The position numbers and the translations under genes are program-made. The notes under the pieces are model-generated. The model ran no database searches and was not told the DNA's origin. It saw only the letters and a list, made by a program, of their open reading frames with translations. A stretch of DNA of 64,000 bases, taken from CAYYMD01 sp964472875. GTDB taxonomy: Bacteria; Planctomycetota; Phycisphaerae; SM23-33. Positions 56,190 through 64,000 of the stretch are shown piece after piece. The DNA is taken from contig CAYYMD010000008.1 in assembly GCA_964472875.1 (NCBI GenBank), positions 1 through 64,000 of the forward strand, given 5' to 3'. Each line of letters begins with the position of its first letter. Position 1 is the stretch's first letter.

Positions 56190-57334
56190 TTCGCCACCGT
56201 TTCTTTATCGGCATCCGCCGATGCCGCATCGAAAATTTCTTTCGTCAAATTCATCGAATTCCGAAGCATCCTGATTTTCGGCTCCCTGGAGAACGTGGAT
56301 TGTTCTCCGGTCCACCGCAGTTTTCCGGTTTCGTCCTTGGCCCTGGTGTCGTCGCCAAGACGATAGGAGAAGATATCCTTTACCTGGTACCTGCCCTCGG
56401 TGTCCAGCGGCAGGACCTCCGCCAGTTGTGTTATCTTCCTGCTTCCGTCGGAAAAACGCGTGGTCAGGGCTATAACATCAATGGCCGAGGCAATTTGTGC
56501 CCGCAGGGCATAAAGTGGCAACTCGACCTTTGACATCATCGCCAGCGTCTCCAGGCGGTTCAGCGCGTCCATGGCCACGTTTGCGTGCAGCGTGGACATG
56601 CTTCCGGCATGGCCGGAGGTCATCGCCTGTATCATGTCCAAGGCTTCGCCGCCGCGGACCTCGCCGATTACCACGCGGTCCGGCCTTAGCCGCAGAGACG
56701 AGCGGAACAGGTCGCGGATGGTTACTTCGCCGCGGCCCCAGCGGTCAGGCGGGCGCGACTCAAGCGATATCACGTGCTCCTGCTGCATCTGCAACTCGGC
56801 CGAGTCCTCTATCACAACTATACGCTGGTGGTGGGGGATGAAACTGCTCAGGACGTTCAGCAGGCACGTCTTGCCGCTGGAGGTGCCGCCGGCAACGAGT
56901 ATGTTCTTCTCGCCCAGCACGCATATCTTCAGATATTCCTCTGCCTGTTCGGTCCACGTTCCAAGCTCCACCAGGTGGTCGGCGTCGAAGGCGGTGCGGG
57001 CGAACTTTCTTATGGTCATGCACGTGCCGTGGCGGGAAAGCGGTGCCATGATTATGTGCACCCTGCTGCCGTCCGGAAGGCGGGAGTCCATCAGCGGAAG
57101 TTCCGGGTTCATGCGCTTTCCGGTGTATTGGAGCACGTTGTTGACGGCCACCATCAGCGCGTCGGCGTCTTCGAATTTCGCATCGGTTTTTGTAATTTTG
57201 CCGGACCGCTCTATGTAAATCTCATTCGGATTGTTTATCATGATTTCCGAAACTTCCGGATCCCGGACATACTCTATAACCGGCTCAAGAAAGTGCTCTA
57301 TGGTACTTTCGTAAATGTTCGTATTTGCCGACAT
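56186..57334 (-). CDS. cpaF: CpaF-type secretion ATPase without FHA domain
   Basis: 382 residues from ATG 57334, first gene of the Tad transcript. Walker A is AGGTSSGKTC, Asp box VIEDSAELQMQQEH, Walker B RPDRVIGEVRGGEALD-like, His box SGHAGSMSTLHANV. It is shorter than the FHA fusion at 45322 and lacks the N-terminal extension. Two CpaF paralogues in one locus could power extension of different pilins or form a mixed hexamer. Confidence 0.9.
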   Translation of the reverse strand: MSANTNIYESTIEHFLEPVIEYVRDPEVSEIMINNPNEIYIERSGKITKTDAKFEDADALMVAVNNVLQYTGKRMNPELPLMDSRLPDGSRVHIIMAPLSRHGTCMTIRKFARTAFDADHLVELGTWTEQAEEYLKICVLGEKNILVAGGTSSGKTCLLNVLSSFIPHHQRIVVIEDSAELQMQQEHVISLESRPPDRWGRGEVTIRDLFRSSLRLRPDRVVIGEVRGGEALDMIQAMTSGHAGSMSTLHANVAMDALNRLETLAMMSKVELPLYALRAQIASAIDVIALTTRFSDGSRKITQLAEVLPLDTEGRYQVKDIFSYRLGDDTRAKDETGKLRWTGEQSTFSREPKIRMLRNSMNLTKEIFDAASADADKETVAK

Positions 57335-57401
57335 AATTCACTCTGCAGGCCGCTACCTGTTTTCAACCGCGGCCGCTTTACGTAACATATGCGAGATAAC
57401 A

Positions 57402-57430
57402 CATATAACTTTCACTACTATAGTTTACAA
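57402..57430 (-). promoter_or_regulatory. Likely promoter of the Tad operon
   Basis: On the minus strand TTGTAA (57430-57425) and TATATG (57407-57402) have a 17-bp spacer, about 68 nt before the cpaF start. The divergent gap 57335-57632 contains no gene. Confidence 0.5.
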
Positions 57431-57513
57431 GGATTTTACCCTTATAACAAGTTAAACAATTTTGTCTGCGGCAAAGTGTCGAATGATTTTCAAAATTCCC
57501 TTAATAGGATGGA

Positions 57514-57543
57514 TTGCCACGAATTGCGGCGAAGTTGTATAAT
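57514..57543 (+). promoter_or_regulatory. Promoter of the CNNM/CBS gene pair
   Basis: TTGCCA (57514-57519) and TATAAT (57538-57543) are 18 bp apart, with an extended GTTGTATAAT -10 like those upstream of 3285 and 7185. Confidence 0.6.
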
Positions 57544-57632
57544 TCATGAGGTTGATTCGTGTCATCAGTAACTCAAAATAACGAAGCCATCAATTGCATC
57601 GCGTTCTGTAACATAATGCGGAGGCGACGGGC

Positions 57633-58907
57633 ATGAACTGGGGCGTATTCCTGGGCCATAACGCCTGGCAACTTGTCCTGATGGCGTGCCTGCTGGTGGG
57701 CTCTGCATTTTTCAGCGGGTCGGAGACGGCGTTTTTCTCGCTGTCGGCGGCAAAACTCCATCATCTGGAGCGGACTCCTGCCGGGGCGCTGGTGACCGGT
57801 CTGATGCGCAACCGCAGGAAAACCCTCAACACCATTCTGCTGGGCAACATGCTGGTCAACGTGGGTTTCGCCGCGTTTTCAGCAATGTTGGTGGTCCGCA
57901 TGAAGCGGATGGATGCGTCTTCGCTGGTGCTGGCGTTCGGGACGGTGCTGCCGCTGGTGCTGCTGATATTAGTGGGGGAAATTTCACCCAAGGCCATAGC
58001 GCTGGTGTGGGGACCGCGTTGGTCGATTGCGGCCGCTGCGCCTCTGGCAGTGGCGCAGAAGGTCCTGGCCCCGCTGGTGTGGCTTATGGATGGCGTTATC
58101 ATCTGCCCGCTGACGCGATTATCGGCGCCTCGTGCATTGGCGCCGGCGGCTATTACCGCTGATGAACTCGCGGCCGCATTGGAAATATCCGCCAAGCGGG
58201 GCGTAATCGACCGCCATGCGAATTCGCTGCTGCAGGAAATTGTGGAACTGACTGACCTGCGGGTGGGCGACGTGATGGTCCCGCGGGTTGATATGGTCGC
58301 CTACGACGTCAACGCCCCTCCTGAGGGGCTGGCGGAGCTGTTCCGCCGCACGCACCTGCGCAAGATTCCCGTTTTCAACGGCGACATGGACAACATTCTT
58401 GGCGTTATCCACGCAAAGCGGCTGCTGCTGCAGAGCCGCCCGCCCGAGCTCCGCCAACTGGTGGCGCATGTGCCCTTTGTTCCGGAGCCGGCCACGCTCG
58501 AGCGGACGCTGGCGCAGTTCAGACAGACGCGAACACAGATGGCCGTGGTGGTGGATGAGTACGGCGGCACGGCCGGACTCATAACACTGGAGGATATTCT
58601 TGAGGAAATCGTCGGCGACATACCAGACAAGCACGAAATCGGGCAGGTCCCGCCTGTGAGACAGATTCGCAGAAATCTATACATGGTCAACGGCGACCTG
58701 GGCATTCACGATCTGGCCGAGGCGCTCGGCATTGACCTCTCGGGCCGGCGCATAAGCACCGTCAGCGGGTTCGTAACGTCGCTTCTGGGGCGGATACCCA
58801 TGCCGCACGACGAGATTTGCTACCGCAACCTGCGATTCGAGGTCCAGGCCATGCGGCGCAGGCGGGTGGAGAAGGTTTCGCTGAAACTGTTGGAGGAAAA
58901 CGCATGA
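57633..58907 (+). CDS. CNNM/CorB-type transporter (DUF21-CBS-CorC_HlyC)
   Basis: 424 residues from ATG 57633 with GGAGG upstream. N-terminal DUF21 domain (about 1-190) with SAFFSGSETAFFSLS and four membrane segments, then a CBS pair (about 205-325, VGDVMVPRVDMVAYDV, GTAGLITLEDILEEIVGDI) and a C-terminal CorC_HlyC domain (about 340-420). Such proteins are implicated in magnesium homeostasis and were formerly called hemolysins. It overlaps the next gene (ATGA), a shorter paralogue, so the two may form a heteromer. Confidence 0.85.
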   Translation: MNWGVFLGHNAWQLVLMACLLVGSAFFSGSETAFFSLSAAKLHHLERTPAGALVTGLMRNRRKTLNTILLGNMLVNVGFAAFSAMLVVRMKRMDASSLVLAFGTVLPLVLLILVGEISPKAIALVWGPRWSIAAAAPLAVAQKVLAPLVWLMDGVIICPLTRLSAPRALAPAAITADELAAALEISAKRGVIDRHANSLLQEIVELTDLRVGDVMVPRVDMVAYDVNAPPEGLAELFRRTHLRKIPVFNGDMDNILGVIHAKRLLLQSRPPELRQLVAHVPFVPEPATLERTLAQFRQTRTQMAVVVDEYGGTAGLITLEDILEEIVGDIPDKHEIGQVPPVRQIRRNLYMVNGDLGIHDLAEALGIDLSGRRISTVSGFVTSLLGRIPMPHDEICYRNLRFEVQAMRRRRVEKVSLKLLEENA

Positions 58908-59905
58908 TAGCCGCGGCATGGATAACCTGGGCGCTGCTGTGGCTGGGATTGCTGGCGGGCCTGTTGTTCTCCGCGCTTTACAGCGGGATGGAGACGGGAG
59001 TGTACGTGCTGAACAAGATTCGCCTGGACCTGCTGGCTGAATCGGGGCGAAAGTCCGCAGGCGTGCTGCGCAGGATACTGGCCGCCCCGACCAATCTTCT
59101 GGCCGTGCTGCTGGTGGGTAACAACCTGGCCAATTACGCTACCACGTTCGTGGTCAGCACCATGTTCGTGCTGACAGGGCGCGAACGTTTCGCAGAGCTG
59201 TATACCCTGGCAGTGGCCACGCCGCTTTTGTTCGTATTAGGAGAATCGGTTCCCAAAAACATATTCCAAACGCGCCATTTGGGCAGCGAGACACTCACAT
59301 TGCGGCTGACGTGGCTGCTGAAGATTTCCAGTTGGATTTACAACGCCACCGGAATGGCGCCGCTTGTGCGGGGGTTCTCGGCCGTGCTACTGCGGCTGCT
59401 GCGCGCCGATACCGGCGGCAGGAGTCCGCTGGCGCACAAGGGTGTCTCGGCCGCTGTGGCCGAGGGCGCCGCCAGCGGCGTGCTGACGCAGTTCCAGTCG
59501 CTGATGGCCGACCGCGTCATTAACATAAGGCAGATAAGTTTGTGGGATGCGATGAAGCCCATGAGCGAGGTCGTTACTATCTCTCATGACTCCGGCCGCG
59601 AAAGCATCCTGGAGACCGTTACGAATCATAATTTCACGAGATTTCCGCTGGTCGGCTCCGACGGCAACATCACCGGCATAATTGACATATACGACGTTCT
59701 CACGGCCGATGAAAACGGCTCATCCGCCACTGCGGCCGCCAGGCCGCTGATACTGCGCGCCTCGATGACCATCTCTGACGCGCTCTACCGCATGCAGCGA
59801 GAACACACTGCAATGGCCGTAGTCGCACAGGGACAAAAGCATGTCGGTATCGTCACCATAAAAGACCTCGTGGAGGAAATTGTCGGTGAACTTGAAGCGT
59901 GGTGA
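58904..59905 (+). CDS. Second CNNM-type protein lacking the CorC_HlyC domain
   Basis: 333 residues from ATG 58904, which overlaps the previous stop by 4 nt; the frame extends to 58817 inside the upstream gene without family features. DUF21 domain (SALYSGMETGVYVLNKIRLD, about 20-180) and a CBS pair ending at the C-terminus in VGIVTIKDLVEEIVGEL. The C-terminal CorC_HlyC domain present in its neighbour is missing. Tandem DUF21 proteins, one short and one long, suggest a paired complex. Confidence 0.82.
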   Translation: MIAAAWITWALLWLGLLAGLLFSALYSGMETGVYVLNKIRLDLLAESGRKSAGVLRRILAAPTNLLAVLLVGNNLANYATTFVVSTMFVLTGRERFAELYTLAVATPLLFVLGESVPKNIFQTRHLGSETLTLRLTWLLKISSWIYNATGMAPLVRGFSAVLLRLLRADTGGRSPLAHKGVSAAVAEGAASGVLTQFQSLMADRVINIRQISLWDAMKPMSEVVTISHDSGRESILETVTNHNFTRFPLVGSDGNITGIIDIYDVLTADENGSSATAAARPLILRASMTISDALYRMQREHTAMAVVAQGQKHVGIVTIKDLVEEIVGELEAW

Positions 59906-59972
59906 AAGAAGTGTATAAGTAATCAATCATATATGTTCATTCCCGATAAATCGGGATTAATCCCCGCTAATC

Positions 59973-60314
59973 TCAGCATGTCAGGTGAAGTGCTGCGGCG
60001 ACGTTGTCTTTTTGAGACAGTTCGTTAAAGAGTTTAACCGCTTCGGTGGTCTTGCCCACCTTTGTCTCGATGCCGTGTGCGGTAAGATGCTCTATCGTCT
60101 CTTTCGACACGTTCATTCTTCCGTTGTGGCCGGTGCCGATTATCAGCAGTGAGGGCCCGCGGGATATTACGCCGGCCAGGTCTTCAGGGACGAGATTGTG
60201 CCCGCTTTGTCGCCACCAGCCGCCCTCCACACCGTCGGGGTGGATTATCACGTCGTTATCGTATGCCTTGCCGTCTATAACGATTCGCCCGAATTTGTAA
60301 TCGTCAATTTTCAT
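59973..60314 (-). CDS. Mth938-like (DUF498) domain protein
   Basis: 113 residues from ATG 60314. The full length matches the Mth938-like fold: YKFGRIVIDGKAYDNDVII, SLLIIGTGHNGRM and the C-terminal helix TTEAVKLFNEL. Related proteins (for example NDUFAF3/AAMDC homologues) have no settled bacterial function. It is 13 nt downstream of sixA and presumably cotranscribed. Confidence 0.8.
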   Translation of the reverse strand: MKIDDYKFGRIVIDGKAYDNDVIIHPDGVEGGWWRQSGHNLVPEDLAGVISRGPSLLIIGTGHNGRMNVSKETIEHLTAHGIETKVGKTTEAVKLFNELSQKDNVAAALHLTC

Positions 60315-60327
60315 GGCCGCTCGCGTC

Positions 60328-60825
60328 TTAGCCCTCGCCGCCGCGATATCGCCGCCGCGTTTGCTTTGGCAAATCAGGCGTAACCATCCACGCCAGCCGC
60401 CATGCGCCCTCGTCGTCCTGTTCCAGGCAGACTATGCCGCCCTTTTGAAACGCCACCACATCCGCGCCTTCCCGGCCGGTGATAAGCAACGAGGCCAGTT
60501 TGTTCAGAAAAGGCAGATGGCCGACGATCATTACGTCGCGTCGGCGGGAGTTAATTTCCTTCTGCACCGGGTCCGGGATGTCGTTGGGCTTGAGACCGTC
60601 GCGATGGGTCACACCGTCTGTAGTGACGACACTTTCGGCCAGAATCTCGGCCGTCTGCGCCGCGCGTGTCTTGCCGCTGTGCCAGACGGCTTCCAGTTCG
60701 ATATCGCGGCCGGCCAGAAAGTCGGCCATTCTTTCAACATCGTCCCGGCCCTCATCCGCGAGCGGCCGGTCGGGGTCTTCATCCTTGGATTTCGCCTTGC
60801 CGTGTTGTACCAGATATAAACGCAT
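60328..60825 (-). CDS. sixA: Phosphohistidine phosphatase SixA
   Basis: 165 residues from ATG 60825. Histidine-phosphatase superfamily: the catalytic RHG is QHG here (LYLVQHGKAKSKDEDPDRPL), an Arg to Gln change at the first position seen in part of the SixA group. The second-half histidine is in IVGHLPFLNKLASLL and the conserved Arg in HSGKTRAAQTAEIL. SixA removes phosphate from histidine in phosphorelay or PTS proteins; the EIIA protein at 17743 is one possible target in this genome. Confidence 0.85.
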   Translation of the reverse strand: MRLYLVQHGKAKSKDEDPDRPLADEGRDDVERMADFLAGRDIELEAVWHSGKTRAAQTAEILAESVVTTDGVTHRDGLKPNDIPDPVQKEINSRRRDVMIVGHLPFLNKLASLLITGREGADVVAFQKGGIVCLEQDDEGAWRLAWMVTPDLPKQTRRRYRGGEG

Positions 60826-60987
60826 GACTAATTACCTCCACTGCTATTGCTTTGCTGCATATTGCTGCAACTCTTCTTTAATTATATCACCCCGCCTGAA
60901 ATTCATTGCGCGCACCGGCCGCCTGCGATAAAAGGGCAGTATATTTACGCTTTTACATAATTTCGCATCCCACAGCGGACAATTGCC

Positions 60988-61017
60988 TTGACAGTTTGTT
61001 CTGTGTGCAGATATTTT
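60988..61017 (+). promoter_or_regulatory. Promoter of the 61049 gene
   Basis: TTGACA (60988-60993) is a perfect -35; TATTTT (61012-61017) follows after 18 bp. Confidence 0.5.
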
Positions 61018-61048
61018 TCATGTGGCATGTCGCGCAGGGAGCACAAAC

Positions 61049-62128
61049 ATGAATGACAAGCCGCTGACCGCAGGAGTGATAGGACTGGGCGTTCCGGGCA
61101 AATTGGTAGCCAAGGGCCTTATCGAGTGCGACATCGTTCGCCTGGCGGGCGTGGCCGACAAAGATGCTTCCGTCGCCCATAGCGTGGGAAGCGAGTGCCA
61201 CGTTTCGGCCTACGACGACAACCGCTCGCTCATCGTTGAGCAGCGGCCGGATGTTATTTTCCTTTCGGTGCCGCCGATGGATCGGGTGGACCTGGTTAAC
61301 CTGTGCGCCTCCCGTGGAATCCACGTGTGGACCGACCCGCCCTTGGGCCGCAACCTCGCCGAGGCGGCCGCCATGATAAAACAGATGGACCAGGCGGGGC
61401 TGAAGCTTGCTGTGGGTCTGCACAGAAGATTCTGCCCGGGCTATCTTCAGGCCCGCCGGATGCTCGACAAATTCGGGCAGGTCTTCCTGGCAAGGGCGCA
61501 CTACCTGTTCAACTGGGGTGGGGATCTGGGCTGGCGGGGCGACAAGTCGTCGGCGGGCGGCGGAGCGCTTCTGGAACTCGGCTGCCACGTGATAGATATG
61601 GCTGTGAGCATGTTCGGCCTGCCGGAGGATGTTTACGGCGTTGTGGCCGGCGGCAACCGCCCGGACCAGACAGGCCAGCAGGAGCCGCAGAGGGTCTACG
61701 ACACCGACGACACCGCAACGGCGATCATGCGCTGCCCCGGCGGATGCACTGCCAGCGTGGTCACCAGCCGTTCGTCCGGACCGGTCAGCGAGTCACTGAC
61801 TATCCACGGGCGCAAAGGGTCGATATCGGCCGATCCCAACACCTGCCTGCTGCGCGACCCGGACGGTAACATCCTGGACCGCACGGAGGAAACCATGCCG
61901 CTGGCGGAGGTTTACGGGCAGATGGTGCACGCGTTCGCATCAGCAATTATAAACAATTCGAAGACCTACGAATGCTCCGGATGGGAATGCATGCTGCCGC
62001 TGGCGGTTATTGAGGCGGTATACCTGTCCGACCGGACATCCCAACCGGAAAATCCCGCCCGCCTTCTGAAAAACCTTGAACTCGAACCGCAGGACTGCCT
62101 TTGCTGCACACCACCGCAAGATGATTAG
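61049..62128 (+). CDS. Gfo/Idh/MocA-fold protein with altered EKP motif
   Basis: 359 residues from ATG 61049 (GGGAG 8 nt upstream); an earlier TTG at 61022 is rejected. It has no Tat or Sec signal, so it is cytoplasmic, unlike the other members here. The Rossmann start is GVIGLGVPGKLV. The EKP motif, whose Lys takes part in catalysis in characterised members, reads TDPPLGRN (Asp96-Pro97-Pro98). The substrate domain is otherwise recognisable (GGGALLELGCHVIDMAVSMF). The C-terminus carries a CLCC cluster. It may be a degenerate or differently acting family member. Confidence 0.8.
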   Translation: MNDKPLTAGVIGLGVPGKLVAKGLIECDIVRLAGVADKDASVAHSVGSECHVSAYDDNRSLIVEQRPDVIFLSVPPMDRVDLVNLCASRGIHVWTDPPLGRNLAEAAAMIKQMDQAGLKLAVGLHRRFCPGYLQARRMLDKFGQVFLARAHYLFNWGGDLGWRGDKSSAGGGALLELGCHVIDMAVSMFGLPEDVYGVVAGGNRPDQTGQQEPQRVYDTDDTATAIMRCPGGCTASVVTSRSSGPVSESLTIHGRKGSISADPNTCLLRDPDGNILDRTEETMPLAEVYGQMVHAFASAIINNSKTYECSGWECMLPLAVIEAVYLSDRTSQPENPARLLKNLELEPQDCLCCTPPQDD

Positions 62129-62231
62129 TCTCAAATTAAGCGACACAGTTGGCACAATGAGGCATTTAATTATCAGGCCACTGGTTACACGAGGAAATTA
62201 TTTATAATTTACAAGTTCATGGAGAATTGAT

Positions 62232-63557
62232 ATATCCGAACAGTCAACAAGACGTGGATTTCTAAAGACATCGCTTGCGGCTGCTGCCGCGCCGATGTTC
62301 GTTTCCCGTTCAGCTTTCGGTGCGAATGACCGGGTAAACATAGCGGCCGTCGGCGTTGGCTCACGCGGAGCCGGCAATGTTTTCCACAATATCGTAAGGC
62401 GCCGCAACGACGTGCAGCTGATTGCGGCCTGCGACTGTTTCAGGGACCGTCGCGAGCGATTCGCTCAACGCTGCAACAAGCACTACGGCCAAGATGTTTG
62501 CAAACCATATGTGGATTACAAGGAAGTGCTTGCTACGGACAAGGTGGATGGCATCGTCGTCTCCACGCCCGACCACTGGCATGTGCCAATCGCATATCAC
62601 GCTGCTCTGGCCGGCAAAGACATGTACGTCGAGAAGCCCCTCGGCATTGCCATGGACTGGGCCGTCAAACTGCGGAAGGTCATCAATAAAAACGATGTAA
62701 TCTTCCAGTATGGAACGCAGCAGCGGTCCATGCGGACAAGCCAGATTGCCATGGATCTGCTGCATAACGGTTACATCGGAAAGATAAAGCGGGTGGATGT
62801 TTGGTCGCCGCACGGGCCGTCCAAGTGGGGCACTCAAAACACAAAGCCGGTGCCGGACGACCTGGCTTATGACCGCTGGCTTGGCCCGGCGCCCGAGAAG
62901 CCATACTGTCCGGATCGTGTTTCCAATAGTGGCGCCTGGCATATTTATGACTATGCACTCGGCTTCATCGCCGGCTGGGGCGCACACCCGCTCGACCTGC
63001 TGCAGTGGGGCATGCAGGCCGACCACACCAGTCCGGTCAAATACGCCGGAAAAGGCGAAATTGCCTCCGGCGGCCTGGCCGACACTACCTACAAGTGGGA
63101 TGTTCGGATGGAATACGCCGACGGCACGCCCGTTCGCTTCATGAGCCGCCAGGTCGCCCAGCCCGTTATAAAGAAATTCAACTCGCGCATCTTCAAGGGC
63201 GACGGCACGCTGTTCCACGGCGAAGACGGCTGGGTGAGCGTTTCGCGCGGCGCGTGCTATCTAAACCTCAAGGGCAAAATGGTGAACGTCAGCACGTTCA
63301 AGTTCAAGCCCGACGATAAGCGCGTTTACAGCGGAAATTCGCAGACGGGCAACTTTATCGACTGCATGATAACACGAAAGCCGACGGTCAATCCGTTCGA
63401 GTCGGCCATCCGCGGCGATACCATCAGCCACCTGTCCGACATCGCCATCCGCACCGGAAAGGAAATACACTGGGACCCGAAAAAGGAAACCATCACCAAC
63501 TGTGCGAAGGGCAAAGCCATGCTCGACCGCAAGCAGCGCGAGCCGTGGATAATGTAA
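62232..63557 (+). CDS. Tat-exported Gfo/Idh/MocA oxidoreductase, probable ATA start
   Basis: 441 residues if started at ATA 62232. The first in-frame ATG (62295) would cut off a perfect Tat signal that is open in frame: STRRGFLKTSLAAAAAPMF. GGAG (62221-62224) is 7 nt before the ATA, giving SEQSTRRGFLK as N-terminus. ATG 62219 is out of frame (stop at 62228) and would need a 1-nt deletion to give MENDISEQSTRRG. TATAAT at 62203-62208 is a likely -10. The fold is complete: AVGVGSRGAGNVF, intact EKP in DMYVEKPLGIAMD, and substrate domain to PWIM. Confidence 0.8.
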   Translation: MSEQSTRRGFLKTSLAAAAAPMFVSRSAFGANDRVNIAAVGVGSRGAGNVFHNIVRRRNDVQLIAACDCFRDRRERFAQRCNKHYGQDVCKPYVDYKEVLATDKVDGIVVSTPDHWHVPIAYHAALAGKDMYVEKPLGIAMDWAVKLRKVINKNDVIFQYGTQQRSMRTSQIAMDLLHNGYIGKIKRVDVWSPHGPSKWGTQNTKPVPDDLAYDRWLGPAPEKPYCPDRVSNSGAWHIYDYALGFIAGWGAHPLDLLQWGMQADHTSPVKYAGKGEIASGGLADTTYKWDVRMEYADGTPVRFMSRQVAQPVIKKFNSRIFKGDGTLFHGEDGWVSVSRGACYLNLKGKMVNVSTFKFKPDDKRVYSGNSQTGNFIDCMITRKPTVNPFESAIRGDTISHLSDIAIRTGKEIHWDPKKETITNCAKGKAMLDRKQREPWIM

Positions 63558-63560
63558 ACA

Positions 63561-64000
63561 CTACATTCTGATGTTCGCCCAGGTTTGCTTTTGCAACTCG
63601 GTCAGGCGATTGTGCTCTGTCATGTCGAAATGAAGCGGTGTAACCGTGACGTATCCGGCCGCCAGGTCCGTCACGTCGGTCTCGGTCTCGCCGGGCGCAA
63701 ATTTATATTCCATCTCGAGGCGATACCTGCGGTGCGTGTCGTTTTTCTCCTGAAGTTTGTAAACGTCCTCAACCTCGGCCTTGGACTGCGGCACCACGCG
63801 CAGGCCCCTGGGGTTGCCCTCGGCGGGGACCGGAATATTGACGTTAATCAGGTCGCCACCGACCAGGCCGATAGATATTAGTTTCTCCAGCACCTGGCGG
63901 CAGATTTTGCCGCTCTGCGCGAAATCATCATCGCTCAGTGAGCCGCCGGTGGGCACGGCCGCGGAAAACGCCACGGCCGGGCAGCCCAGCATCGCTGCCT
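63561..64000 (-). CDS. surE: SurE-type 5'-nucleotidase, C-terminal part (cut by window edge)
   Basis: The frame runs off the end of the window, so the start and the N-terminal metal-binding residues are missing. What remains begins near GCPAVAFSAAVPTG, corresponding to the GxPAIAxS segment after SGTVxAAxE in SurE. It continues with LINVNIPVPAEGNPRG, the conserved NVNxP loop. The C-terminal GYVTVTPLHFDMTEH closes the fold. SurE dephosphorylates nucleoside monophosphates in stationary phase. It is convergent with the oxidoreductase, with only 3 nt between stops. Confidence 0.85.
   Translation of the reverse strand, partial: AAMLGCPAVAFSAAVPTGGSLSDDDFAQSGKICRQVLEKLISIGLVGGDLINVNIPVPAEGNPRGLRVVPQSKAEVEDVYKLQEKNDTHRRYRLEMEYKFAPGETETDVTDLAAGYVTVTPLHFDMTEHNRLTELQKQTWANIRM

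Noticed and set aside
62150..62166. TTGGCACAATGAGGCAT as a sigma-54 promoter before the exported oxidoreductase
   Set aside because: GG and GC are separated by 9 nt, not the required 10, and no enhancer palindromes are nearby.

Overview
The window reads as chromosome of a GC-rich planctomycete, most likely of the Phycisphaerae / Sedimentisphaerales kind. The grounds are protein character, not a database match: many Tat-exported Gfo/Idh/MocA oxidoreductases, a HEAT-repeat protein ending in a DUF1080 domain, a planctomycete-looking sigma factor, a Tad pilus locus interleaved with FHA proteins and a Ser/Thr kinase, and degenerate intergenic repeats of a kind I associate with these genomes. No rRNA, tRNA, CRISPR array or insertion sequence is visible.

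Layout. 0.6-3.1 kb: a calcium-repeat envelope protein and a double PstS-like binding protein, overlapping. 3.3-12.7 kb: Tat-exported Gfo/Idh/MocA proteins and a HEAT/DUF1080 protein around an arsenic operon (arsR-arsC-acr3) with a readable operator. 12.7-16.5 kb: a glycoside-hydrolase remnant, a PerR-type regulator with a sigma factor, two gene remnants fused by an apparent deletion, and rubrerythrin. 16.6-19.6 kb, minus strand: methyltransferase, Lrp-type RAM protein, PTS EIIA and S-adenosylhomocysteinase. 19.7-32.4 kb: a nitrogen-assimilation island with a NifA/NtrC-like activator, amtB, a PII protein, a TorF-like porin, glnA, gltB and gltD. 32.5-36.6 kb: a PEP/pyruvate-binding-domain protein and purF. 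36.7-38.9 kb: an ECF sigma, putative anti-sigma and small exported protein operon with a possible structured RNA between the first two. 39-42.3 kb: prmC, an ACT protein, yraN, rplS, trmD and rpsP. 42.4-57.3 kb: a 14-gene minus-strand Tad/Flp pilus locus with two CpaF ATPases, one fused to FHA, another FHA protein and a kinase. 57.6-64 kb: two CNNM/CBS membrane proteins, a Mth938-like protein, SixA, two further Gfo/Idh/MocA proteins and the C-terminal part of SurE.

How parts work together. The nitrogen island is the best-resolved circuit. amtB and glnA each carry a canonical sigma-54 promoter, preceded at nearly the same distance by a pair of ACA-N4-TGT palindromes about 30 bp apart. The divergent activator gene is the obvious candidate to bind them, and one site lies between the -35 and -10 of the activator's own likely promoter. 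In the Tad locus, a kinase and two FHA proteins suggest that phosphothreonine signalling controls pilus assembly.

Two genes (ECF sigma at 36826 and the exported oxidoreductase at 62232) have no usable ATG/GTG/TTG covering their expected N-termini. Both have an ATT or ATA codon correctly spaced from a Shine-Dalgarno sequence. All family assignments come from reading motifs and overall sequence; no search was run.
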